Assembly: GCF_000499845.2 (NCBI RefSeq)
Contig: NC_023756.2
Coordinates: 34,184,763-34,248,762 of the forward strand
Direction of reading: 5' to 3'
Length of the DNA stretch: 64,000 nucleotides
Source of the DNA: Phaseolus vulgaris
Lineage: Eukaryota; Streptophyta; Magnoliopsida; Fabales; Fabaceae
The translations under genes were made by a program, and so were the position numbers. Shown piece after piece: positions 40,346 to 50,689 of this stretch (positions within the stretch are counted from its first letter, which is position 1; the number at the start of each line of letters is the position of its first letter). The notes beneath the pieces were generated by a model. The model did not search any database and was not told the origin of the DNA. It saw only the letters and a program-made list of their open reading frames with translations.

Positions 40346-43300
40346 GTTGTTGAGAAGGAAGGAATAGAGTTTGTGTGCCTGCAGGAGACTAAAGCCAAAG
40401 AGGTATCGCAACAGAAATGCTATTCGTTGTGGAGGAGTAATAAAATTGGTTGGCTTCATCATGAAGGTGCCTATGGAGGAGGATGTTTGCTGTCAATGTG
40501 GTGTGAGGACGTCTTCAGCTACGAGAGTCATGTGGTGGGTAAAGGGTTCATTGCCGTCTTCGGTAAGGTACACAAATCTGATCTTAGTTGTGTTGTGGTA
40601 AACGTATACTCTGCCTGTAATATGAGTGAGAAGAAGACGCTGTGGGAGGAGCTGACTGTTCTAAAGCAGGCTTGTCATGGTAGTATGTGGTGTCTCTGTG
40701 GTGACTTTAATGCTGTGAGAAACCGTAGTGAAAGGAAAGGCATAAGGGATAGGGTGGTTCAGTCAAGGGAGATTGAAGGCTTTAACAACTTCATTGATTC
40801 GAATGCTCTTCTTGATCTGCCTGTTGTTGGGAAAATTTTCACCTGGTTCAAAGCAGATGGGTCTGCAAAGAGTAGACTAGACAGAGTGTTAGTCTCGGAT
40901 GAGTGGTTGGAAGTGTGGCCTATGAGCAAACAATATGTCCAAAAGAGGGAAGTCTCGGATCACTGTGCTATTGTGGTGAAGGCAGTGGATAAGGATTGGG
41001 GGCCCAAGCCCTTCCGCTCCATAGATGCGTGGTTTATGGAGAAGGGGCTCAGTAAGATGGTTGAGGATAAGTGGGTGTCTTATGTGACACAAGGGAGTGC
41101 GCTCCAGAAGATGAAGGTGAAGCTGAAATGCTTAAAGGGGGATCTGAAAATTTGGAATAGGGATGTGTATGGAAATCTGCATAAAACAAAGGAAGGAATT
41201 CTAAAGGAGATAGAGGTCTTGGACTGTAAAGATTGTGTTGAAGACCTTACGGAACCCGACAAGCTGAGGAGGTATGATCTGGTAGGTAAATTAATGCTTA
41301 CTGATAAGAAGATTGATTCCCTTATCTGTCAAAAAGCTAGAGCATGCTGGTTCAAGAATGGAGACTCGTGCACTAAGTTCTACAACTCGTCCCTGAGATG
41401 GAGAAGGCTCAGGAATGAAGTCAAGCGGGTGGTTGGAAGTGTGGCCTATGAGCAAACAATATGTCCAAAAGAGGGAAGTCTCGGATCACTGTGCTATTGT
41501 GGTGAAGGCAGTGGATAAGGATTGGGGGCCCAAGCCCTTCCGCTCCATAGATGCGTGGTTTATGGAGAAGGGGTTCAGTAAGATGGTTGAGGATAAGTGG
41601 GTGTCTTATGTGACACAAGGGAGTGCTCTCCAGAAGATGAAGGTGAAGCTGAAATGCTTAAAGGGGGATCTGAAAATTTGGAATAGGGATGTGTATGGAA
41701 ATCTGCATAAAACAAAGGAAGGAATTCTAAAGGAGATAGAGGTCTTGGACTGTAAAGATTGTGTTGAAGACCTTACGGAACCCGACAAGCTGAGGAGGTA
41801 TGATCTGGTAGGTAAATTAATGCTTACTGATAAGAAGATTGATTCCCTTATCTGTCAAAAAGCTAGAGCATGCTGGTTCAAGAATGGAGACTCGTGCACT
41901 AAGTTCTACAACTCGTCCCTGAGATGGAGAAGGCTCAGGAATGAAGTCAAGCGGGTGGTTGGAAGTGTGGCCTATGAGCAAACAATATGTCCAAAAGAGG
42001 GAAGTCTCGGATCACTGTGCTATTGTGGTGAAGGCAGTGGATAAGGATTGGGGGCCCAAGCCCTTCCGCTCCATAGATGCGTGGTTTATGGAGAAGGGGT
42101 TCAGTAAGATGGTTGAGGATAAGTGGGTGTCTTATGTGACACAAGGGAGTGCGCTCCAGAAGATGAAGGTGAAGTTGAAATGCTTAAAGGGGGATCTGAA
42201 AATTTGGAATAGGGATGTGTATGGAAATCTGCATAAAACAAAGGAAGGAATTATAAAGGAGATAGAGGTCTTGGACTGTAAAGATTGTGTTGAAGACCTT
42301 ACGGAACCCGACAAGCTGAGGAGGTATGATCTGGTAGGTAAATTAATGCTTACTGATAAGAAGATTGATTCCCTTATCTGTCAAAAAGCTAGAGCATGCT
42401 GGTTCAAGAATGGAGACTCGTGCACTAAGTTCTACAACTCGTCCCTGAGATGGAGAAGCTCAGGAATGAAGTCAAGCGGGTGGAGGTTGGGGGTCAATGG
42501 TGTGAGGAACCAAGTACGGTGCGTTTTGAAGCGAAGAGGCGTTTTGAGAATAGATTTAAAGCCACACGAGACTTTGGAGTTAGACTTGACGGGGTGGAGT
42601 TTGAGAAGATTACCTCTTATGATAATAAGGGCTTGATTGCTGACTTCACTGTGGAAGAAATAAGGGAGGCGGTTTGGCATTGTGAGGGATCGAAGAGTCC
42701 AGGACCAGATGGGTTCAATCTGAACTTTGTAAAGAAATGCTGGGAGTTCATAAAAGAAGACGTTGTGGAGGCGATGGCTCTTTTTCATAAGACAGGAGTG
42801 ATCCCTAAGGGGTGCAATGCCTCATTTGTAGCTCTTGTTCCCAAAGTGAGGGACCCAACCAGTCTTGAGCAGTATAGACCTATTTCCCTTGTAGGTGCTA
42901 TGTATAAAATCATTTCAAAGGTGCTAGCAGGAAGGCTGAAGAAAGTGCTCCCAGGCGTTATTGATGAGTGCCAATCGGCTTTTCTCAAGGATAGAGGGAT
43001 TCTCGATAGTGTTATGATGGCTAATGAGATGCTAGAGGATTTAAGGAGGGGAAAGAAGTCAGGGTTGTGCCTAAAGGTAGACTTCGAGAAAGCTTATGAC
43101 TCTGTCAGATGGGAGTTCCTCTTTTATATGATGAACAGATTGGGGTTTCATGGGAAGTGGATTAAGTGGATCCAAGGTTGCCTTGAGAGTGCAACTATTT
43201 CTGTGCTTGTGAATGGGAGCCCCACAGAGGAATTCAAGCCGACCAGGGGGCTTAGACAGGGGGATCCTCTAGCCCCATTCTTGTTTATTGTGGTTGCTGA

Positions 43301-45010
43301 AGGTCTTGTTGGGTTAGTTAGGAAAGCGCAGAAGGTTAATCTCCTCTCTGGCCTAAGAATCGGTAGGAATGAGGTTGAGTTGGGTGTGCTCCAGTTCGCT
43401 GATGATACCCTGTTCTTATGTTAGGATATATTTTCAAATGTGGTGACCCTAAAGGCCATTCTCAGGGGATTTGAGCTAGCTTCTGGACTGAAGATTAACT
43501 TCCATAAGTCAAAGCTAGCAGGTATAAATGTTCAAAGAGGGAACATGGTCTGCTATATGAAGACACTAAATTGCGATCAGATGGGTGTACCCTTTAGCTA
43601 TTTCGGTCTTGAGGTGGGGGGTAACCCAAGGAAGAAAAAGTTTTAGGACCCTGTCATGAACAAACTGAGATCCAGGCTTAGTGTGTGGAAAGGGAGGTTC
43701 CTGTAGTTGGCAGGTAGATTATGCTTAGTCAAATATGTCTTGTCTGCCCTACCGCTATATTACCTGGCTCTCTATAAAGCATCGGAGGAGGTGTGCAAGG
43801 GCATAACAAGCATCCAAAGGAGGTTTTTGTGGGGATGGGGTAAGGAGAGGAGGCCGATCTCTTGGATCAGCTGGAATGACCTATGTAAGAAGAGAGAGGA
43901 AGGTGGGTTGAGGATCAGAGACATCAGAAAGTTCAATTACGCCTTGCTAGCAAAGTGGAAGTGGCGGTGTATCTCAAAAGAGCGAGGGAGGTGGAAGGAG
44001 GTGTTGGACTCCAAGTATGGTATGGGAAATAATAGTGTTCAGCTTCGGGAGAAATACAAATCATGGTGGTGGACAGACTTGGTGAAGGTATGTAAGGAAG
44101 GGCGAGGAGAAGGGTGGTTCCAAGATCATGTTGAGTGGAAATTAGGGGGGGCGACAAAATCAGGTTCTGGGAGGACGTGTGGGTTGGGAACTCGAATCTC
44201 AAAACCCTCTTCCCAAGGTTGTTCTCTATCTCTATGAACCAAGGCCAGAAGGTGGAGGAGGTTGGAGTGTGGGTAGGTTCGACATGGCAGTGGTCTTTAA
44301 GTTGGAGAAAAGCAAGGTTCGAATGGGAAACACAGTTGGAATCTGATCTTCGCTTATATATTGCTAATGCTTGTGCTGTAAAGGACGTGAACGATGTCCA
44401 GGTGTGGAGGTGCGAAGAGTCCGGGTGCTACACAGTAAGGTCGGCTTATGAGTGCTTAGTGGACTCTGAAAGGGGCCCCCAAGTAGAGGTGTTCAAGCTT
44501 TTGTGGAAGGTCAAGATGTTCCCCAATGTGCTGACCACGGCTTGGAGGGTGCTTAGGGGCAGAATTCCGACACGAGTGGCGTTGAGTAGGAGAGGCGTCC
44601 AGTTAACCTCTGAGTTATGCGTGCTGTGTGGAACTGTTGATGAATCGTATCAGCATCTCTTTATCGAATGCGAACAGGCTTGGAAAGTATTGACAATGTG
44701 TTTCAAATGGATTGGAGTTGATTTTGTGCAACATAATGACATTGTGGCCCACTTAGAGAGCTTCCATCTGTTCCAAGCAAACCATAAGCAAAACTTAGTA
44801 TGGAAAGGGATGTGGGCAGCTGTTGTGTGGTGTTTGTGGGAACATAGAAATGTTGTCCTCTTTAACCAAGGTGTAGTAGATGTAGAAGAAGTATTATATA
44901 AGGCCCAACTAAGGTCGTGGTTGTGGTTGAAGCACAAAGGGGATAGGTTTTCGTACTCCCTTACAGATTGGATGTTAAATCCAAACCCCTGTTTGTCCAG
45001 CTATAAGTAG
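40346..45010 (+). pseudogene. LINE ORF2: endonuclease, reverse transcriptase, zf-RVT
   Basis: The endonuclease begins at [12 protein letters not shown] and shows GDFNAV, SRLDRVLVSDEW and SDHCAI, the metal and catalytic motifs of the APE-like family that nicks target DNA. A 526-bp segment is then repeated three times (40903-42479), shifting frame each time. RT (42600-43640) has GPDGFN, ALVPKV, YRPISLV, KVDFEKAYDSV, GLRQGDPLAPFLF and the catalytic FADDTLF. TAGs at 43422, 43644 and 43705 and a G-run frameshift near 44150 break it. The C-terminus has the plant LINE zf-RVT domain (VWRCEESGCYTVRSAYE, AWRVLRGRIPTRVALSRRGV and its Cys/His cluster). It is not functional here. Confidence 0.8.
40903..42479 (+). 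repeat. Three tandem copies of a 526-bp LINE segment
   Basis: Copies begin GTGGTTGGAAGTGTGG at 40903, 41429 and 41955. The third ends at 42479 with a 1-bp deletion (525 bp). They differ at only a handful of bases (for example GGGGCTCAG versus GGGGTTCAG). The junctions share GTGG, so slippage or unequal exchange at microhomology is likely. Confidence 0.9.
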
Positions 45011-45374
45011 GAGGTTGTATTAGCCAAGCTAAGTGGGGTTTTGGGTGGCCCAGTCTGATTTTCTTGGGGTGGTAGGTGTAAGGTGGTGCTGGACGATGCC
45101 CCTACGAAGAGTTTGGGCTGATGATGTGGGGTGGGACCAAAGTAGAAGGAGTTCTGAATAGCTGCAATATAACAAAACTCTGTCTGGGCAACGTCAACTA
45201 TGTCCACTATGTGGATGGGGCCCTATCTGACGGAAGGTGACCTGCTGCTAGGTGGTGGAAGGTCAAGATCACAAACGACGCTTAAGCCCTAGACTGGCTT
45301 GATGGAGCAGTCCTGGTACTTTGGTATAAAGTTGTGACTCTTGGTACCTTGAATCCCTGTTCGCAGGTTTTGGA
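45011..45374 (+). other. LINE 3' untranslated region, first part
   Basis: G/T-rich non-coding sequence after the ORF2 stop. No ORF or repeat seen. Confidence 0.5.
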
Positions 45375-45920
45375 GATCGCCGGTCGATGAAACGGCGATC
45401 TCCATGCGTGCGTAGTCGGTGGTCGTCGAAGGTATGCAAAGGTCATGATCGCCGGTCGATGAAGCGACGTTGTCAACATGATCGCCGATCGATGAAACGG
45501 CGTTCCCTATATGTGTGTAGTCGGTGGTCGTCGAAGTTATACAAGGTCAACATGATCGCCGGTCGATGAAACGACGATCTCCATGCGTGCGTAGTCGGTG
45601 ATCGTCGAAGTTAAGGTCGTCGGTCGATGGAACGACGATCTCCATGCGTGCGTAGTCGGTGGTCGTCGAAGTTATGCAAAGGTCAACATGATCGCCGGTC
45701 GATGAAACAGCGATCTCCATGCGTGCGTAGTCGGTGGTCGCCGAAGGTATGCAAAGATCAACATGATCGCCGGTTGATGAAGCGGCGTTCACCATAGGTC
45801 AACATGATCGCGATCGGTGAAGCGGCGTTCTCCATATGTGTGTAGTCGGTGGTCGCCGAAGTAATGCAAAGGTCAACAAGATCGTCGGTCGAGGTAGCGG
45901 CGTTCTCCATATGTGTGTAG
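45375..45920 (+). repeat. Tandem hairpin repeats in the LINE 3' untranslated region
   Basis: About nine units start with GATCGCCGGTCGATGAA or a variant at 45375, 45448, 45480, 45554, 45615, 45690, 45764, 45806 and 45880 (steps of 32-75 bp), usually followed by TGCGTGCGTAGTCGGTGGTC. Many units contain GATCGCCG and its inverse CGGCGATC ten bases apart, so they can fold as hairpins. Confidence 0.8.
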
Positions 45921-46172
45921 TCGCGTGGCGAGGTGAATGTAGGTGGCCTCGGTCCTGGGAGTTTCGGTAAAGTTGAGTGTTTCTTTGAGGTAACCTGTTG
46001 GTTATATTTTTGGGTATGGTTTTCTCACTTTAAGGTTGTTCTGCTCCAACCATAAAGGAGAGCTTCTTTTGTGGATGATATAGGAAGTCCACTTCTGCTT
46101 ACTGTATATGGGTTGGGATACCCTTGAAGTATCCCTTTAATTTTATTTATTCATTGCTGATCAAAAAAAAAA

Positions 46173-47066
46173 TTGTCTTTGTAGTTACCTATAGAAAACT
46201 AGACTTTCACTTGTTTATCTACAGTTAGTTCCCCGTCTTCATCTATCCATTGATGCTTGTAAGGTTTAGGATGAGGGACTACTTGTAGATTTAACTTTTC
46301 AACCATCCTAGCGCTACAACAATTGCAGCACGAACCACTATCCATAATGAGAGAACTTATGTTTTCTAACACTTTGCATCTTGTGTGAAAGATGTTCTCT
46401 CTTTGTGTTTCTATGGTTACACTAGTTTGGTTGTTGAGGGTCCTTCTAATCATCATTAATTCCCCCTCTAATGGATACACTCTTTCATTATCTCCCCCTT
46501 CTTCTTTCTCACTAGGTACTTCATCACAACTAGTGTACTCATCTATTCCTTTTAAAAACAAGGCTCTTTGGTTTGGACATTAAGCTTGCACATGTCCTCT
46601 TCAAAAGCACTTAAAGCATTTAACATCCCTAGTGCGAATGGGTGGAGTAAGCATATCTTTTCCTATGGTTTTGGGAGTCTCTTTTGGTTTTTCTTTAGGT
46701 GTACTCTCCTCCCTTTTAAAGTCTCTTCTTGGATAGGAGTTAGAGTATGAACCTTCCCTACGACTTGAAGTTTTCCTTAAATTTTGTTGCTCAACTTTGA
46801 CACATAGTTGAACCAAATCATTCAAGTCTTAGTAGGGTAGAAGTTCAACTCTATCTCTAATCTCGAGATTTAACCCACTTAAAAATCTAGCTATGGTGGT
46901 GGACTCATTCTCCCTAATGGATGCTCTCATCATATATAGTTCCATCTTTTGCCTATACTCCTCTACACTCATGGTTCTTTGTTGGAGTCTTTTGAGCTTG
47001 TCCATTAACTCCCAATTATAATAGGATGGAATATGGCGACGTCTTAAGGCTCCCCTAAGATCATTC
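46173..47066 (-). pseudogene. Element C gag C-terminus and protease start
   Basis: The reverse strand reads from 47066: LRGALRRRHIPSYYNWELMD and MSVEEYRQKMELYMMRASIR (capsid domain), CFKCF-RGHVQA-CP (a zinc knuckle with two stops), then DSGSCCNCCSARMVEKLNLQ (protease active site, DSG) and KPYKHQWIDEDGELTVDKQV. A TAG follows VKV near 46200, and the LINE A-tail follows. The rest of protease is beyond the LINE at 40343. The domain order identifies it as element C. Several stops make it a pseudogene. Confidence 0.75.
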
Positions 47067-47152
47067 TGTTAAAATGTATGACTTTAAACTAGAGGGGGGG
47101 TGAATGGTTTAAAGAGGGTTTTCGCAAACTTTTAAGCCTAGAATGAAATAAC

Positions 47153-48929
47153 TGTTGGGTTTAATAGTGCCAAAGTTCAAGAGGGGGGGTGAATTGACCT
47201 TTGAAAAGCTTCTCGCAGAAACAGTGTTTAACACAGTTTACAGAAAATAAATCAATTTATGTGAAAATGAACAGATTTATTTCGGCACTGTTTTTGTTTG
47301 AAAAGCGTTTATACAGCAAGATTAATCACAAGATCTGCAGATATATTTTTCAGATGCTCACACACTGATATTAGAACGAAAAACAGTGAATCACAAAAAC
47401 AGCAACCTTCAATTTCAAGCAAGTAATTAAGGTTCAATTGATAGTATACCAATTAATTGAGTAACCTTTACAATCAACCTGTTCCAGTGACTTTTAACAA
47501 ATTATAAGTGTTCTTCTTGAAATCAAACAGTTTTCTAGAAATTAAGAACAGTGAATCACAGAACAGCAAGCTTTTGTTTTAAGCAATTGATTAAGGTTCA
47601 ATTAATAGCTTTGACACTTTCTTAAGCAACCTATCACAGTCAATCTATTCCAGTGGCTTTTAACAAATTTTATATGTTCTTATCATAATCAAACAACTTT
47701 TCCAGAAATTAAGAACAGGATGAAACGAGCCCAGAAGAAACAGATTTATTAATGAATGAACAGATTTATTTCTTTGCTGTTTTATCAATTATGCAGAAAC
47801 TTAAATGCAGAGATTGAGAGAGAATGAACACAGGGCAGTTATACTGGTTCACTCAACTGAGCTACATCCAGTCTTCACCTAAAACCAAGGTGAAATTCAC
47901 TAAATCACAATACAAACAAACACAATTCCCACTGTTCTTGAAACCTACAAGAACTTAGGTACTCTTGCTGAAAAAACCTATTTCAGCTCACACACACTCT
48001 CCAAGAAAACCTATCAAGAAGAGCGTTCAACCAAACTATTACAAGAAATGAGAAGTGAAACGACTACACCTGATTGAGGATACAAAGATCTGCCTTAAAC
48101 CAGTAGGCAAGATTGCTAGAACAGTAGCAGCACCTCACACCAAGCTTTTGGAACCAAACCAAGAACAAGCACTTTGTGATTTTCGAAATCTTTGAAGAAC
48201 AAATGCTAATCCTTTGTAAACTCTTAATTCTCTGTTGTAAAACTTGTTTTTGCAAATGTATGAACGATGTTTAAACTCATAAACAAGTTTTCATTTTATA
48301 GAAAACCAACTTATAACAGATTTTTGAAAAACAGTTAAAGCTATTATAAAATGAACAGATTGAAAATAAAATGAACAGATTTATTTTCAAAAAGCAGTTA
48401 GAGAATTTGTTAAGTGAGGAGACTTAGTCAACCATTCTGGTGCAGAGATAAAACTGAAAAACGTTTAAGCTTGACATGGCACCAGAGACAAAAAGAATCT
48501 ATTCATTTACAGATGAACAGATTTATTTTTTCAAAACGAAAACAGAGAAAGTTTAACTATTTAAAACTCAGTCGTTTTGAAAGGTAGAAGACTTAGTCAA
48601 AATACATGATGCACAAAATCTAATTTTTCACAAGACTTAGCCAAGGCATCAGTTTAAAAATGAATCTGTTTATTTAGAAAAGAACAGATTTATTTTTATG
48701 CAGTAAACGTGTTTTTTGTAAAACATGTGAAAAACAGTTTAAGAAAACTTATGCTTGTTCTTATCACATGGACAGTGGTTATGAGGTGAGTTACTCAGCA
48801 AAAAGTCCACTCTTAAACAACCTCTAAGCACTACCTAAGACACACTTAAAGCAAAGCAAAATACACATGAAATGTACATAAAAGTCTTCATCAAACACAA
48901 TCTTGAAGGGGCAGCAACCATCTTCAACA
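47153..48929 (-). repeat. Solo LTR of a second Copia-like family, nested in Copia III
   Basis: 1777 bp, from TGTTGGG to TTCAACA, with exact duplication ATAAC (47148-47152 and 48930-48934). Orientation is inferred from the purine-rich AGAGGGGGGGTGAATT near its left end, as in reverse-oriented Copia III. TATAAAAT on the reverse strand lies at 48293-48300. Five motif pairs, each with a 20-bp step, lie around it. Confidence 0.85.
47250..48693. repeat. Five paired AACAGATTTATTT-type motifs, 20-bp step
   Basis: ATTTAT-equivalent cores lie at 47255/47275, 47744/47764, 48359/48379, 48501/48521 and 48668/48688. Each pair is exactly 20 bp apart. The best members read GAACAGATTTATTT; the partner is often diverged. 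Three pairs are upstream and two downstream of the reverse-strand TATA box. Confidence 0.8.
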
Positions 48930-49000
48930 ATAACTTCGAGAATAACTTGATTAAGAAATCAGTTTGCCAAAACACAAAGCAAATAAGCACTGCAGCAGAA

Positions 49001-49582
49001 AAACAATCGATTGTTTCGCAGAAACAATCGGTTGTTTATACCAGTTCACAAATATAAAAACTGAATTTAAAGAGATTAAGGATAGAGAGAATGCACACAG
49101 AGATTTATACTGGTTCACTCTTAACCAAGAGCTACATCCAGTCTTCCCAGAAACCACTGGGGAATCCACTAAGCAATCAACCCTAGATCACTTACAACAC
49201 AACCAAAGAAGTGACCTTGATCCCCTCAAGACACACATTTCCTTTGGTCCAGCACAACACCACTAAGAATGTTGATCTTGATCGCCTCAAGAACACACAA
49301 CACTTGTCAGCAATACATAATCTTAACAAACTATTTATTGCATTTAAAGATTGGTCAAAGCATTAAAAACTGGAGCGTAAACAGTTAGAAAATCTTTTAA
49401 TGCTCAGTCAAAGCACAAAACAATTTTCTGTTATGGTCCCAAAACAAACAATCGGTTATTTCCACGAATCAATCGGTTGTTTTGGTTTGACAGCAAGTCA
49501 ACCATCAAAAATAGTTTTCAACCTTTCTAAAAACACCTAAGTATAAAACAATCGGTTGTTTCGACAAAACAACAGGTTGTTT
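49001..49582. repeat. Three paired near-palindromes in Copia III
   Basis: Starts at 49001/49022, 49446/49467 and 49546/49567, all 21 bp apart, with consensus AAACAATCGGTTGTTT as in Copia I. Confidence 0.85.
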
Positions 49583-49781
49583 TTCACTTAGTTTGAAAAA
49601 CACTTTTCAATTAAAAGGTTTGAGAATACTTATGCTTTGGATTCAATCAAGAGTGGATATATACAATTAATCTACCCTAGATCTTATCTAAAGACAGCTC
49701 AGCAACAACAAGCACATCCAACCTTTCATCAACCTTCAAAGGGTTTGGATTCTTCAAAGCTTGAACACACTTGGTTCAACA

Positions 49782-50160
49782 CATTCCAATATTCTATGGG
49801 AGGGTCCTTATGAAGACGTCTCTCTCTTTCCTAACCTCCCTAAGGCTTTCTTTCTTTTCTCTTCTACCTCTTCTTGGGGGTGGTTGATAATATTCATTGA
49901 TCCTAAGGATTTGTTCTCCATAGGATTCATTACCCCTAGAGCTAGATGAATGTGAACCTTTTTTTGAATTTGTGACCTCATCTTTAACCACTTTCAAGTC
50001 ATCTCGCATTAGAGCAAATTGAGCATCCCTTTCTTTAAGTTGGGCCTCATGATGCAATTGTCTAAATGAAAGTGCTTAGACATCTTGGGCAACTTTTTCC
50101 AAAAGGGTTTTAAGAAGAGTCAATGCACTTTCACTAGAATTGCGAGATGGAGAAGACATG
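49782..50160 (-). pseudogene. Element C gag N-terminus
   Basis: The reverse strand starts at ATG 50160 (MSSPSRNSSESALTLLKTLL), meets a TAG at about 50080, then reads LHHEAQLKERDAQFALMRDD and a Ser-rich region to PPPRRGRREKKESLREVRK. This is the usual coiled-coil head of Ty3 gag. The frame is cut at the Copia III target duplication. When resumed at 47066 about 100 residues of the capsid domain are missing, so a deletion predates or accompanied the insertion. Confidence 0.65.
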
Positions 50161-50665
50161 GTTAAAGACTTGTGGCCTTAGTATTTTACCTCAAAAAAGA
50201 TAAAGAAAGTAGTGAGGTAGCTTTCCAGGAAAGAGAGGTGAGTCACTAGGACTTCTTAAGTACCAAGTCTTTCCTTGCCAAAAACTATCCCTCAAAAACT
50301 TATCTCACACCTTTTTCTAAGTAAACTATGTAAGTCACAAGTAAAATGAAAGCACAAGTTTATGCAAATAAAACTATGCAAAGCAATTAACAAATACAAA
50401 ACAAGAAATTAAAGAAAAACAATTACTAAGCACAAATTAAAGATTGCTAACTAGAAAGCTTTAAACTAGACGATTCCTAAGGTGAGGCTTCTAGACACTT
50501 GGAGTCATTAAAGACACACTCACCGTCTACACGTAATTAATCCACTAATTAATCAAAATTGAATGTAATTACAACTCAAAGGAAATACAAAGAAATTGAA
50601 TTACACAAAAATAAAATTCAGATTTCCTAAACTATGCACTCCTTGGCTTGTGGTTGATCTTCCTT
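50161..50665 (-). other. Element C leader
   Basis: AT-rich, without ORF, upstream of gag in element sense. It ends where element D begins. No 5' LTR or primer site of element C is seen. Confidence 0.5.
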
Positions 50666-50689
50666 GTTGTGTTCTACAAAGTGTATGTG

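Larger units (their letters stand above)
40344..46172 (+). mobile_element. LINE (L1-type non-LTR retrotransposon), 5' truncated, in element C
   Basis: This is inserted into element C protease: reverse-strand VLCDVVP codons stop at 40343, and the preceding codons (VKVxFSIGNYKD) resume at 46173. It begins inside the endonuclease domain, so ORF1 and the ORF2 start are missing. It carries ORF2 to 45010, a 3' untranslated region with tandem hairpin repeats, and a 10-base A tail at 46163-46172. I could not identify a convincing target duplication. Confidence 0.85.
47067..49781 (-). repeat. Copia III: solo LTR of the Copia I/II family, itself interrupted
   Basis: The ends (TGTTAAAATG on the left, TTGGTTCAACA on the right, plus strand) match the Copia I LTR. 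The flanking 5-bp duplication CATTC (47062-47066 and 49782-49786) is exact. There is no internal region, so it is a solo LTR. It is split by another LTR at 47153-48929 and carries a deletion of roughly 200 bp near 49315. Confidence 0.85.
36915..50665 (-). mobile_element. Element C: Ty3/gypsy retrotransposon, reverse strand, with LINE and solo LTRs inside
   Basis: On the reverse strand it reads leader (50665-50161), gag start (50160 onward), interruption by a solo Copia LTR (49781-47067), rest of gag and protease (47066-46173), interruption by a LINE (46172-40344), end of protease, RT, RNase H, integrase (40343-37495), polypurine tract and 3' LTR (37660-36915). Coding frames on the two sides of each insertion belong to the same protein order, which proves the nesting. 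The 5' LTR is missing where element D abuts. Confidence 0.8.

Noticed and set aside
40330..40360. Target duplication for the LINE
   Set aside because: Only two or three bases can be matched between the 5' junction and the sequence after the A tail, which is not convincing.
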